Below are positions 1 through 6,860 of a DNA stretch of 12,973 nt, one piece after another. The notes under the pieces are model-generated. The model had not been told where the DNA came from. It was given only the letters and a program-made list of their open reading frames with translations, and did not search any database. Origin of the DNA: Bacteroidales bacterium (GTDB lineage Bacteria; Bacteroidota; Bacteroidia; Bacteroidales; UBA7960); contig SLRE01000145.1 of NCBI GenBank assembly GCA_007131125.1, forward strand, positions 1-12,973. The letters are read 5' to 3'. Each line of letters opens with the position of its first letter. Positions within the stretch are counted from its first letter, which is position 1. The position numbers and the translations under genes are program-made.

Positions 1-1160
1 CCCACCACTTCGGGGGTGAGCAGCCTGGAGGTGGAGTCCAGGGGATCGACGGCAGGGTAGATTCCCAGCTCAAATATCTTTCTTGAGAGTACGGTGGTGG
101 CATCGAGGTGCGAAAAGGTGGTGGCAGGTGCCGGGTCGGTCAAGTCGTCGGCAGGCACGTAAACGGCCTGAACCGAAGTAATGGATCCACGGTTGGTGGA
201 GGTAATGCGTTCCTGCATGATCCCCATTTCGGTGGCCAGGGTAGGCTGGTACCCTACCGCCGAGGGCATACGCCCCAAAAGGGCCGAAACTTCCGATCCG
301 GCCTGGGTAAACCTGAAAATATTATCAATAAAAAAGAGGATGTCGGATCCGCTGGCCTGGTCTTCCCCATCCCTGAAATACTCGGCAACGGCAAGGCCCG
401 AAAGGGCCACCCTTGCCCGCGCACCAGGAGGCTCATTCATCTGCCCGAAAACCAGGGTGGCCTGTGACTGAGCCAGCTCTTTGCGGTCAACCTTCGACAG
501 ATCCCAATGGCCTTCTTCCATCGATTTTTTAAACTCTTCACCGTAGCGGATAACTCCTGATTCGATCATCTCCCTCAGCAGATCGTTGCCCTCACGTGTG
601 CGTTCTCCCACTCCGGCAAACACGCTGGTGCCCTGGTAACCCTTGGCAATGTTGTTGATCAGCTCCATGATGAGAACGGTTTTGCCTACACCGGCCCCTC
701 CAAACAGACCGATTTTTCCTCCCCGGGGGTAGGGGGCAAGCAGGTCAATCACCTTTATGCCGGTATAAAGCACCTCTGTTTCTGTTTTCAGGTCCTCGAA
801 TTTTGGAGCTTCACGGTGAATGTCGCAACGCTTTTGGGTTTTTACCTCTCCCAGTCCATCAATGGGGTCTCCCACCACGTTGAACAGCCTGCCGCGGATT
901 TCCTGTCCGGCAGGCATGGTAATGGGCCCTCCCGTTGAGATCACCTTCATGCCCCTGGACAGCCCGTCGGTGGAGTTCATGGCAACGGTGCGCACGGTAT
1001 CTTCACCCATGTGCTGCTGACACTCCAGAACCACACGGCTGCCGTCCGCGGTTTGTACCTCCAGGGCCTCATAAATGCCGGGAAGTTCTTCGGTGTTCTC
1101 AAAAATAACATCCACTACCGGACCAATGACCTGTGAAATTTTTCCTGTTTTTTGTACCAT
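1..1160 (-). CDS. atpD: F1F0 ATP synthase subunit beta, 3' end missing
   Basis: Catalytic beta subunit of the F1 head, which makes ATP from ADP and phosphate on the cytoplasmic face of the inner membrane. The first 386 residues are present, starting with MVQKTGKISQVIGPVVDV. The Walker A loop GGAGVGKT is at about 154-161, the catalytic Glu lies in GVGERTREGNDL (about residue 186), and the Walker B stretch ILFFIDN is at about 274-280. A charged stretch around 210-230 (EEGHWDLSKVDRKELAQ) looks inserted relative to E. coli beta, in keeping with Bacteroidota homologues. The frame is open at the left edge, so roughly the last 115 residues of a normal 500-residue protein lie outside. The ATG at 1160 gives the expected N-terminus. 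The neighbouring ribF gene is divergent, so atpD starts its transcript here; atpC would be expected downstream, beyond the edge. Identification is secure. Confidence 0.98.
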   Translation of the reverse strand, partial: MVQKTGKISQVIGPVVDVIFENTEELPGIYEALEVQTADGSRVVLECQQHMGEDTVRTVAMNSTDGLSRGMKVISTGGPITMPAGQEIRGRLFNVVGDPIDGLGEVKTQKRCDIHREAPKFEDLKTETEVLYTGIKVIDLLAPYPRGGKIGLFGGAGVGKTVLIMELINNIAKGYQGTSVFAGVGERTREGNDLLREMIESGVIRYGEEFKKSMEEGHWDLSKVDRKELAQSQATLVFGQMNEPPGARARVALSGLAVAEYFRDGEDQASGSDILFFIDNIFRFTQAGSEVSALLGRMPSAVGYQPTLATEMGIMQERITSTNRGSITSVQAVYVPADDLTDPAPATTFSHLDATTVLSRKIFELGIYPAVDPLDSTSRLLTPEVV

Positions 1161-1218
1161 AAGGAAAAACGGGTTTTATGTGTTTGGATTTGAATTGCTT
1201 TGCCTTTGTTTACGAAAG

Positions 1219-1247
1219 CGAAAATAAGCAATTTTGAAAATAAACAA
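1219..1247 (-). promoter_or_regulatory. putative promoter of atpD
   Basis: On the minus strand, TTG (1245-1247) is followed after 18 bp by TATTTTCG (1219-1226), a one-base mismatch to the Bacteroidota -7 box TAnnTTTG. The spacing suits the housekeeping sigma factor of this phylum. It lies about 60 bp before the atpD start. This is motif matching only. Confidence 0.45.
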
Positions 1248-1249
1248 GC

Positions 1250-1279
1250 TTAATGGGTTAAATTTTATTTTTAACTTTA
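1250..1279 (+). promoter_or_regulatory. weak putative promoter of the ribF unit
   Basis: TAACTTTA at 1272-1279 matches seven of eight positions of TAnnTTTG. A poor -33 candidate (TTA, 1250-1252) lies 19 bp upstream. It sits about 40 bp before the ribF start in an A/T-rich divergent spacer. It is the best candidate on this strand, but weak. Confidence 0.3.
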
Positions 1280-1317
1280 CCCTAAAGTCTATAGCTCTGT
1301 AAGCTAAACAGTAAAAA

Positions 1318-2316
1318 GTGAACCACACGATCCAATCAAAGTGCAATTTTCTCTGGATGGGGGAAAATCTCCTGAAGGAGCACCCCGGCTTTCATTGCGG
1401 GGTGATTTCTTATTTTGACGGGATGCACCATCAGCACCGGGCCTTGCTGGAATATGGTCTTAAGCTGGCCGGCGGAGAGCATTCCAGGTTGCTGGTGGTG
1501 GTAGTTCAGGATAAAGGTCTGTCCGGTGGGCAAAACCCCGGCTCATTGCTGTCCCCTGAAGAAAGAGGCAGCATGATTGAAGGGCTGGGTTATAAAAACA
1601 TTGTTCTGGCCGGTCTCCCGGGTCATTCTTTCAGAAGTGAGGAAGACCCCATAATGGAAATTGTGGCCGGCAAAACCGGCTTGCTGATTCCCGGAGTGGA
1701 TGTTGTGCAGCGGGGCAGGGAACAGGAACGTCACCCCCTGGATCTTTTGCTGAAACAGTTTCCCGGATTGCGCATCGACCAAGGGTTTTCCAGGATGTTT
1801 GAAAAAGATTTCTCTCCCGAAATTGCCCGTTTGATAGCCGAAGGAAATATGTGGGATGCCTTTCAAAAAGCAGGATATGCCTATTTTTTGAACGGGCAGG
1901 TGGTGGAAGGCAATAAAATAGGCCGTACCCTGGGCTATCCCACGGCCAATCTTAAACCCGAACATCCCGAAAAAGTTGAACCCGGACAAGGGGTTTATGC
2001 CGCCCTGGTTAAGGTGGAAGGAGAATGGTACCAAAGCATGGTCAATATTGGCATCAGGCCCACACTCGACCTGGAAAATGTTACCATCGAGGCTCACCTG
2101 TTTGATTTTGACAAAAATATTTACGGGCAGGAAATAGCCATTCACTTCCTGCACCGCATCCGTGACGAAATGCGCTTTACCTCCCTTTCGGAACTGAAAG
2201 AACAGCTGAAGCTTGACCAGACCAACACCCTTGACAAGTTGTCGAAGGTAAGTAAGGAAATTGTCAGAACGGGGAACTTCATTTTTTCCCTTGAGCTGCC
2301 GGCAAAAGAGAAATAA
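1318..2316 (+). CDS. ribF: RibF-like riboflavin kinase with degenerate FAD synthetase domain
   Basis: Resembles the bifunctional enzyme that phosphorylates riboflavin to FMN and adenylates FMN to FAD. The C-terminal riboflavin kinase domain looks intact: LNGQVVEGNKIGRTLGYPTA (191-210), GVYAALV (225-231), MVNIGIRPT (241-249) and IEAHLFDFDKNIYG (257-270). The N-terminal adenylyltransferase half (about 28-185) is eroded. The usual HxGH motif reads HHQH in YFDGMHHQH (32-40); no TFxPHP motif is visible; the usual VGxDFxFG loop reads GVDVVQRG (126-133); and the SSTxIR motif is replaced by FSPEIARLI. The protein is probably a riboflavin kinase whose FAD synthetase activity is doubtful; this is inference. 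The GTG at 1318 follows an in-frame TAA at 1312; the ATG at 1357 (Met14) is an alternative start with a more typical N-terminal length. The AI-2E-family gene follows after 13 bp, probably on the same transcript. Confidence 0.85.
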   Translation: MNHTIQSKCNFLWMGENLLKEHPGFHCGVISYFDGMHHQHRALLEYGLKLAGGEHSRLLVVVVQDKGLSGGQNPGSLLSPEERGSMIEGLGYKNIVLAGLPGHSFRSEEDPIMEIVAGKTGLLIPGVDVVQRGREQERHPLDLLLKQFPGLRIDQGFSRMFEKDFSPEIARLIAEGNMWDAFQKAGYAYFLNGQVVEGNKIGRTLGYPTANLKPEHPEKVEPGQGVYAALVKVEGEWYQSMVNIGIRPTLDLENVTIEAHLFDFDKNIYGQEIAIHFLHRIRDEMRFTSLSELKEQLKLDQTNTLDKLSKVSKEIVRTGNFIFSLELPAKEK

Positions 2317-2329
2317 CTAACTGATCGTT

Positions 2330-3436
2330 ATGTCGAAAACTACCACACGTGGATTGATATTGCTGCTGATTATCCTTGCAGCCGGTGGATTTTTTGTCTG
2401 GTATTTTCTCAGGATCGTTATCTATATTTTAATTTCCGTTATCCTGGGAATCCTTGGCCAACCCATTGCCGATTTTTTGCATAGGCTGCGCATTGGGCGG
2501 GTTCGCATCCCCATGGGTGTGTGTGCCTTTATTACCCTGATAGTGATGATCGGTATCCTTTTGTTTGCCACGACCGTGTTTTTGCCCCTGCTGGCCAGAC
2601 AGGCAGCCCTGGTTTCCGATCTTGGGGTGCAGGGGATCATGGTTGGCCTGGAAGAACCCCTGAAAGAACTGGAAAACCTATTTGTGCAGTGGAACATCCT
2701 GGAAGCCGATCAAACCATCAGCGGTACAGTTGTTAAAGAGTTGCTGAGCGTAGTAACATTCGATAGGCTTACCGTGGTGTTCAGCTCGGTGATCAACCTT
2801 GCAACCGAAATTTTTATCGGCTTTCTGGCCATTTCCTTTATAACCTTTTTTGCCTTAAAGGACAAGCACCTTTTTTCTGATGTTATCGTGTATTTTACTC
2901 CAATGCATTACAAGCAGGAAGCCAGGAATATTCTGGCAGAGAGTAAGGTGCTGGTGCGGCGTTATTTTGCAGGGTTGATCATTCGCATTGTGCTGGTATT
3001 TATCCTGACCTTTTTAAGCATTTGGCTGCTGGGGATAAAAGGAGCCCTGGTCATTGCTTTTTTCTCAGGTGTGCTAAGTATTATTCCTTACCTGGGGCCG
3101 ATCATTGCTACCTTTATAGGGGTGTTTATAGGTGCCAGCATGAACCTGGGCATGGATTTCTATACCCAGATGCTTCCGTTGATGGTGCAAATTGTTCTGG
3201 TGTTTATTGTGGTCAATATTTTTGATGTGGTGGTGCTGCAGCCTGTTATTTACAGCAGAAGTGTATGGGCTCACCCTCTGGAAATTTTCCTGGTGTTTAT
3301 GGTGGCTGCCATTATGGGGGGAGTGTTCGGGATGATCATTGCCATTCCTGCCTACAGCGTGCTCAGGATCTTTGTGAAGGTGTTCATGGAAAAATCTCAA
3401 CTGGCCCTGAAGTTAAAGGAAGAACTGCAAATCTGA
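2330..3436 (+). CDS. AI-2E/PerM family transporter
   Basis: Polytopic inner-membrane protein of the AI-2E (PerM/TqsA) family, 368 residues, the usual length. Hydrophobic segments are at about 8-25, 28-45, 62-88, 150-175, 212-234, 237-268, 282-304 and 317-348. A hydrophilic stretch around 90-145, between the third and fourth segments, fits the family layout. The signature GVLSIIPYLGPIIA is at 247-260, and the C-terminal block PVIYSRSVWAHPLEIFLVF (305-323) is also typical. Members have been linked to autoinducer-2 export, Na+/H+ antiport or permease roles; the substrate cannot be told from sequence. The ATG at 2330 is 13 bp after the ribF stop, and the radical SAM start follows the stop by 5 bp, so the three genes are probably cotranscribed. 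The family is secure, the substrate unknown. Confidence 0.93.
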   Translation: MSKTTTRGLILLLIILAAGGFFVWYFLRIVIYILISVILGILGQPIADFLHRLRIGRVRIPMGVCAFITLIVMIGILLFATTVFLPLLARQAALVSDLGVQGIMVGLEEPLKELENLFVQWNILEADQTISGTVVKELLSVVTFDRLTVVFSSVINLATEIFIGFLAISFITFFALKDKHLFSDVIVYFTPMHYKQEARNILAESKVLVRRYFAGLIIRIVLVFILTFLSIWLLGIKGALVIAFFSGVLSIIPYLGPIIATFIGVFIGASMNLGMDFYTQMLPLMVQIVLVFIVVNIFDVVVLQPVIYSRSVWAHPLEIFLVFMVAAIMGGVFGMIIAIPAYSVLRIFVKVFMEKSQLALKLKEELQI

Positions 3437-3441
3437 GCCTG

Positions 3442-4461
3442 ATGATCCTTCGTTATCGGTTTTTTATCATTGATTTGCTGCGCCTGGCAGGCAGTCTGAA
3501 CTTTTCCCGGGTGTTTAACTACCTGCGTATGCGGTGGGGATTGCTGCTGAGTAATATTACCGGGAAGGTGAAGGTTTACGGTGGGCCATTTTCCGTTTCC
3601 ACCGAAGTGGCCTCGGTATGCAACCTCAGATGCCCTGAATGCCGGGTTGGGCAGGGTCTTACCAGGCGGTCCCGGCCTTTTATGGACAGGCAAACCTTAA
3701 AAACCATCCTGGATGCGCACCGAAAACATGCTTTTTATGCCAATCTTTATTTCCAGGGCGAACCCATGCTGAATGTGCAACTTGCTGAATTAATCGGTAT
3801 TGCAAAAAAGAAAAGGTATTATACCAGTATTTCCACCAACGGGCAATTTCTCAATCAGGAAAGTTGTGCCTCACTTGTAAACAGCGGACTCGACCGCATA
3901 ATCATTTCCCTTGACGGTCTTTCGGAAAAAAGCTACCTGCAATACCGCAAGGGAGGCTCTTTCCAAAGAGTACTGAAAGGCATTGAATTTCTTAATTTGG
4001 CCAGGAAAACCCTGAAAAAGAACAATCCCCTGATCGTAATTCAGGTTCTTGTTAACCGTCACAATGAAGAGGAAATTCCTGCTGTCCGCAATTTGGCAGG
4101 AAAACTTGGAGCCGATTTGGTGCAGCTGAAAAGCATGCAAGTTTACAATAAAGAAAATGCCGGGGAACTTCTTCCCCAAAACTCTAAGTACAACCGCTAT
4201 CAAAGAAAAGAGAAAAACAGGCAGAACGGACTCAAGTCAGGGAGAAAGAAGGCCTGCTACCGACTTTGGAGTCATGCCGTGTATACTTCCGATGCCATAT
4301 TGGTTCCCTGTTGTTATGACAAGCTTCCGGAGTTTCCCCTGAGTGAAGAAGGAAGCTTTGTTGAGAGGGAAAACTGGTTTTCACCCGAAATGTATGCTTT
4401 CCGGGAAAGGGTCATGCAAAGGCGGGAGAAAACAGGTATTTGCTGTAACTGCGCATTATGA
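3442..4461 (+). CDS. radical SAM protein with SPASM-like C-terminus, unknown substrate
   Basis: A 339-residue radical S-adenosylmethionine enzyme. The CxxxCxxC cluster motif is Cys60-Cys64-Cys67 in CNLRCPEC; the GE motif is in YFQGEPML (103-110); ISTNG (130-134) and ISLDG (155-159) mark later strands of the barrel. The C-terminal part carries further cysteines (272, 290, 291, 334, 335, 337, the last three in GICCNC), which suggests a short SPASM-type domain holding an extra iron-sulfur cluster. Many SPASM proteins modify peptides, but no precursor peptide gene is visible nearby. I chose the ATG at 3442, 5 bp after the transporter stop; the frame stays open upstream to 3265 only because it runs through the transporter in another frame. 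The N-terminal 50 residues (FRVFNYLRMRWGLLLS-like) are hydrophobic and basic and may touch the membrane. The stop is one base from the convergent frr stop. Confidence 0.88.
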   Translation: MILRYRFFIIDLLRLAGSLNFSRVFNYLRMRWGLLLSNITGKVKVYGGPFSVSTEVASVCNLRCPECRVGQGLTRRSRPFMDRQTLKTILDAHRKHAFYANLYFQGEPMLNVQLAELIGIAKKKRYYTSISTNGQFLNQESCASLVNSGLDRIIISLDGLSEKSYLQYRKGGSFQRVLKGIEFLNLARKTLKKNNPLIVIQVLVNRHNEEEIPAVRNLAGKLGADLVQLKSMQVYNKENAGELLPQNSKYNRYQRKEKNRQNGLKSGRKKACYRLWSHAVYTSDAILVPCCYDKLPEFPLSEEGSFVERENWFSPEMYAFRERVMQRREKTGICCNCAL

Positions 4462-4462
4462 G

Positions 4463-5026
4463 TTATATGGTCATAATGTCGTTTTCCTTGTGCTCGACCA
4501 ACTTATCAACCTTGCCGCTGAATTCGTTGGTCAGGTCCTGTATGTCATTTTCAAACTTTTTTACCAGGTCTTCGGGCACTCCTTCTTTCCCCAGTTTTTT
4601 ACCGTCATCAATGGCATCTCTGCGGATGTTGCGAATGCTCACCTTGGTGTTTTCGGCTTCGGCCTTCACTTTTTTTACCAGCTCTTTTCTTCTTTCCTCG
4701 GTAAGCGGGGGTACCACGATGCGGATGATCTCTCCGTCATTCTGGGGGTTGAACCCCAGATTGGCTGCCTGAATGGCTTTTTCAATGGGGCCGAGCATGT
4801 TTTTTTCCCAAGGCTGTACTACAAGGGAACGGGGATCTGGGGTGTTGATGTTGGACACCTGCGAAAGGGGGGCCATGGTTCCGTAGTATTCTACCTTTAC
4901 GCTGTCAAGCATCTGCGGATTGGCTTTGCCGGCACGGATCTTTGACAATTCGCGCTCAAGGTGTGCTATGGCTTTTCCCATCTTTTCCTTGGTTTCCTCA
5001 AGAATAAAATCAAGTTCTTCACTCAT
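4463..5026 (-). CDS. frr: ribosome recycling factor
   Basis: RRF acts with EF-G to split post-termination ribosomes so the subunits can be reused. The protein has 187 residues, the normal size, and begins MSEELDFILEETKEKMGKAI. Family hallmarks are SKIRAGKANPQMLD (28-41), the domain II stretch around VVQPWEKNMLGPIEKAI, PPLTEERRKELVKKVK, and SIRNIRRDA with its conserved arginines. It follows pyrH, the conserved order in many bacteria, but a hairpin with a T-tract after pyrH and a perfect -7 box in the 127-bp gap suggest separate transcription. Its stop codon lies one base from that of the convergent radical SAM gene, with no terminator between them. Confidence 0.98.
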   Translation of the reverse strand: MSEELDFILEETKEKMGKAIAHLERELSKIRAGKANPQMLDSVKVEYYGTMAPLSQVSNINTPDPRSLVVQPWEKNMLGPIEKAIQAANLGFNPQNDGEIIRIVVPPLTEERRKELVKKVKAEAENTKVSIRNIRRDAIDDGKKLGKEGVPEDLVKKFENDIQDLTNEFSGKVDKLVEHKENDIMTI

Positions 5027-5067
5027 GGTCTTAGGTTTTTTTGGTTGGTTTTTACTTGCGGTTGCTG

Positions 5068-5075
5068 CAAATTTA
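5068..5075 (-). promoter_or_regulatory. putative -7 box of frr promoter
   Basis: The minus strand reads TAAATTTG here, a perfect match to the Bacteroidota -7 consensus TAnnTTTG, about 41 bp before the frr ATG. No TTG is seen at the expected -33 distance; an A/T-rich stretch lies there instead. Its place downstream of the pyrH terminator supports independent frr transcription. Confidence 0.5.
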
Positions 5076-5136
5076 AAAAAATAGTGAATAAAAGCCCCTT
5101 GTCGCGCCTGTTTTTTGCAGCTGCGGCCTGTTTTTG

Positions 5137-5163
5137 AAAAAAACCACCCGGCCCTATCGGGTG
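5137..5163 (-). terminator. intrinsic terminator overlapping the pyrH stop codon
   Basis: On the minus strand CACCCG (5158-5163), a 7-nt loop and CGGGTG (5145-5150) form a 6-bp GC-rich stem, followed by G and seven T (5137-5143). The 5' arm covers the last codons of pyrH and the TAG stop is in the loop, so ribosomes finishing pyrH could hinder folding. Confidence 0.7.
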
Positions 5164-5870
5164 CTCACTAAAGTACCCTTTTTTTGTTTGTCGACCAGGA
5201 TGTTATAAAGGATCCCTTTTTCGTTGACATTGAAAACAATGATGGGGATGTTGTTTTCCTTGCAAAGGGTAAAGGCGGTAAGGTCCATTATTCTCAGGTT
5301 TTTGCTGTAGGCCTCATCAAAGGTGAGGTGGTCGAACTTTTCCGCTGCCGGGTCTTTTTCCGGGTCGGCAGTGTAAATTCCGTCAACCCGGGTGCCTTTC
5401 AGGATCACATCTGCACTGATTTCCACTGCCCGGAGGGCTGCAGCCGAATCGGTGGTGAAAAAGGGATTGCCGGTACCTCCCGCCATAATCACCACATACC
5501 CGTTTCGAAGGTAATCAAGGGCGGTTTCCCGGGTCATTTTTTGGCAAAGGCCGTCAACAGGAATGCCTGACAGCACAATGGCTTTGATCTCTGCAGATTC
5601 CAAAGCCGATTGCAAAGCCATGCTGTTGATGATGGTGGCCAGCATGCCCATGTAATCGCCCTGAACCCGGTCGAAGCCTTTTCCGCTGCCCTGTAATCCA
5701 CGGAAAATATTGCCTCCGCCCAAAACCACTCCGGTTTCGATATTTTTTTCCACAATGCTTTTTATTTCACGGGCATAAGTATTCAATGACCCGGGGTCAA
5801 TGCCCAGCCCTGAACCCCCTGCCAGGGATTCCCCGCTCAGCTTCAGTAATATTCTTTTGTAATTTGCCAT
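5154..5870 (-). CDS. pyrH: UMP kinase
   Basis: Bacterial UMP kinase of the amino-acid kinase fold, converting UMP and ATP to UDP and ADP in pyrimidine nucleotide synthesis; a cytosolic hexamer in characterised members. At 238 residues it has the usual length. Visible motifs are KLSGESLAGG (10-19, phosphate binding), VVLGGGNIFRG (48-58), DYMGMLATIINSMALQ (72-87), GTGNPFFTTDSAAALRA (132-148) and VILKGTRVDGIYTADPEKDP (155-174). The ATG at 5870 gives the standard N-terminus MANYKRILLKLSG. It lies between tsf and frr as in many genomes, but terminators on both sides suggest that here it is monocistronic. Confidence 0.98.
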   Translation of the reverse strand: MANYKRILLKLSGESLAGGSGLGIDPGSLNTYAREIKSIVEKNIETGVVLGGGNIFRGLQGSGKGFDRVQGDYMGMLATIINSMALQSALESAEIKAIVLSGIPVDGLCQKMTRETALDYLRNGYVVIMAGGTGNPFFTTDSAAALRAVEISADVILKGTRVDGIYTADPEKDPAAEKFDHLTFDEAYSKNLRIMDLTAFTLCKENNIPIIVFNVNEKGILYNILVDKQKKGTLVSTR

Positions 5871-5898
5871 GTTCTGCCTTCGTAAGTTACCACTACTG

Positions 5899-5931
5899 CA
5901 AGTTTAAGGGATTTTTTTTTAACGGAGGCAA
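5899..5931 (-). promoter_or_regulatory. putative promoter of pyrH
   Basis: On the minus strand TTG (5929-5931, within TTTTG) is followed after 22 bp by TAAACTTG (5899-5906), one mismatch from TAnnTTTG. It sits between the tsf terminator and the pyrH start, about 28 bp upstream of the ATG. Confidence 0.4.
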
Positions 5932-5943
5932 AAGTTAGGGTAT

Positions 5944-5974
5944 AAAAAAAGGAGGCCCGTTATGGAACCTCCTT
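5944..5974 (-). terminator. intrinsic terminator after tsf
   Basis: On the minus strand AAGGAGG (5968-5974) and CCTCCTT (5949-5955) make a 7-bp stem with a 12-nt loop, running into an uninterrupted T-tract (5944-5950). It begins about 25 bp after the tsf stop and should end the rplM-rpsI-rpsB-tsf transcript. Confidence 0.8.
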
Positions 5975-5998
5975 CAAAAATGAGTTTAATGCCGTTGC

Positions 5999-6832
5999 TT
6001 ATGCCAGCGAAAGCCTTTTGAACTCAACCACCGTAAGGTCATTGTCGGCTTCTTTAAGCAGCTGACCAACGGTTTTTTTCGACTCCATGATGGATTCCTG
6101 GTTAAGCAGGGTGCTTTCTTTGAAAAACTTATTGAGTTTTCCGGCGGCAATTTTTTCAAGCAATTCTTCGGGCTTTCCTTCCTGTCTTGCCTGGTCCTTA
6201 CCGATCTCGATTTCTTTTTCGATGATTTTGGGATCTACATCGTCCTTGTCAATGGCTACCGGAGACATGGCAGCAATTTGCATTACGATGTCCTTTCCGA
6301 CTTTGTCAATATTGTCAAGATCGGATTTGTTGAGGGCGGCAATGGCAGCAATTTTGTTTCCCTGGTGCACATAAGCAAATGCTTTGGCTCCCTTTACGGT
6401 TTCATACTCTGAAAGTTCGAGTTTTTCACCGGTTTTGCCGACCATGTCCACCACGTTTTCTTCTACGGTGCGGCCGTTCATATCGGCTTTTTTCAGTTCC
6501 TCCAGGGAAGCGATGTCTTTTTCTATTGCAAGATCCAGGATGCTTTTGGTAAAATCGATCACCTCCTGATTTTTTGCCACAAAGTCGGTTTCGGAGTTGA
6601 GCATAACGGCGAATGCTTTGGTGGCATCGGCATTGGTTTTTGCCAGTACCACGCCTTCGCTTGCTACTCTTTCAGCCCGGGCGCTGGCCAGCTTCTGGCC
6701 TTTTTTGCGCAGGATGTCGGTGGCTTTTTCAAAATCGCCTTCAGCTTCCACCAGTGCTTTTTTGCAGTCCATCATGCCTGCACCGGTTTTTTGACGTAAC
6801 TTATTAACTTCAGCTGCGGTTATTTTTGACAT
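5999..6832 (-). CDS. tsf: translation elongation factor Ts
   Basis: EF-Ts is the guanine nucleotide exchange factor that reloads EF-Tu with GTP. The protein has 277 residues. The N-terminal UBA-like domain contains VNKLRQKTGAGMMDCKKALV (9-28), and the exchange motif TDFVAKN is at 82-88 with the conserved Asp-Phe pair that inserts into EF-Tu. The rest covers the core exchange domain, ending VGQLLKEADNDLTVVEFKRL. The length is close to the E. coli protein. It follows rpsB by 28 bp, with no promoter or terminator between them, and is followed by a terminator, so it is the last gene of the ribosomal transcript. Confidence 0.98.
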   Translation of the reverse strand: MSKITAAEVNKLRQKTGAGMMDCKKALVEAEGDFEKATDILRKKGQKLASARAERVASEGVVLAKTNADATKAFAVMLNSETDFVAKNQEVIDFTKSILDLAIEKDIASLEELKKADMNGRTVEENVVDMVGKTGEKLELSEYETVKGAKAFAYVHQGNKIAAIAALNKSDLDNIDKVGKDIVMQIAAMSPVAIDKDDVDPKIIEKEIEIGKDQARQEGKPEELLEKIAAGKLNKFFKESTLLNQESIMESKKTVGQLLKEADNDLTVVEFKRLSLA

Positions 6833-6860
6833 AATTATTTTTCAATTTTGGGTTAACGGT

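Noticed and set aside
1543..2154. A 203-codon open frame on the minus strand opposite ribF.
   Set aside because: It has no family resemblance, and the plus frame encodes an identifiable riboflavin kinase domain.
3265..3441. Upstream extension of the radical SAM gene by 59 residues, starting at 3265.
   Set aside because: The extension lies wholly inside the AI-2E-family gene in another frame, has low-complexity shadow composition, and the ATG at 3442 directly follows that gene's stop and gives a normal N-terminus.
4343..4945. A 200-codon plus-strand frame opposite frr.
   Set aside because: It overlaps the radical SAM 3' end and the whole frr core; its sequence is the mirror of conserved frr codons.
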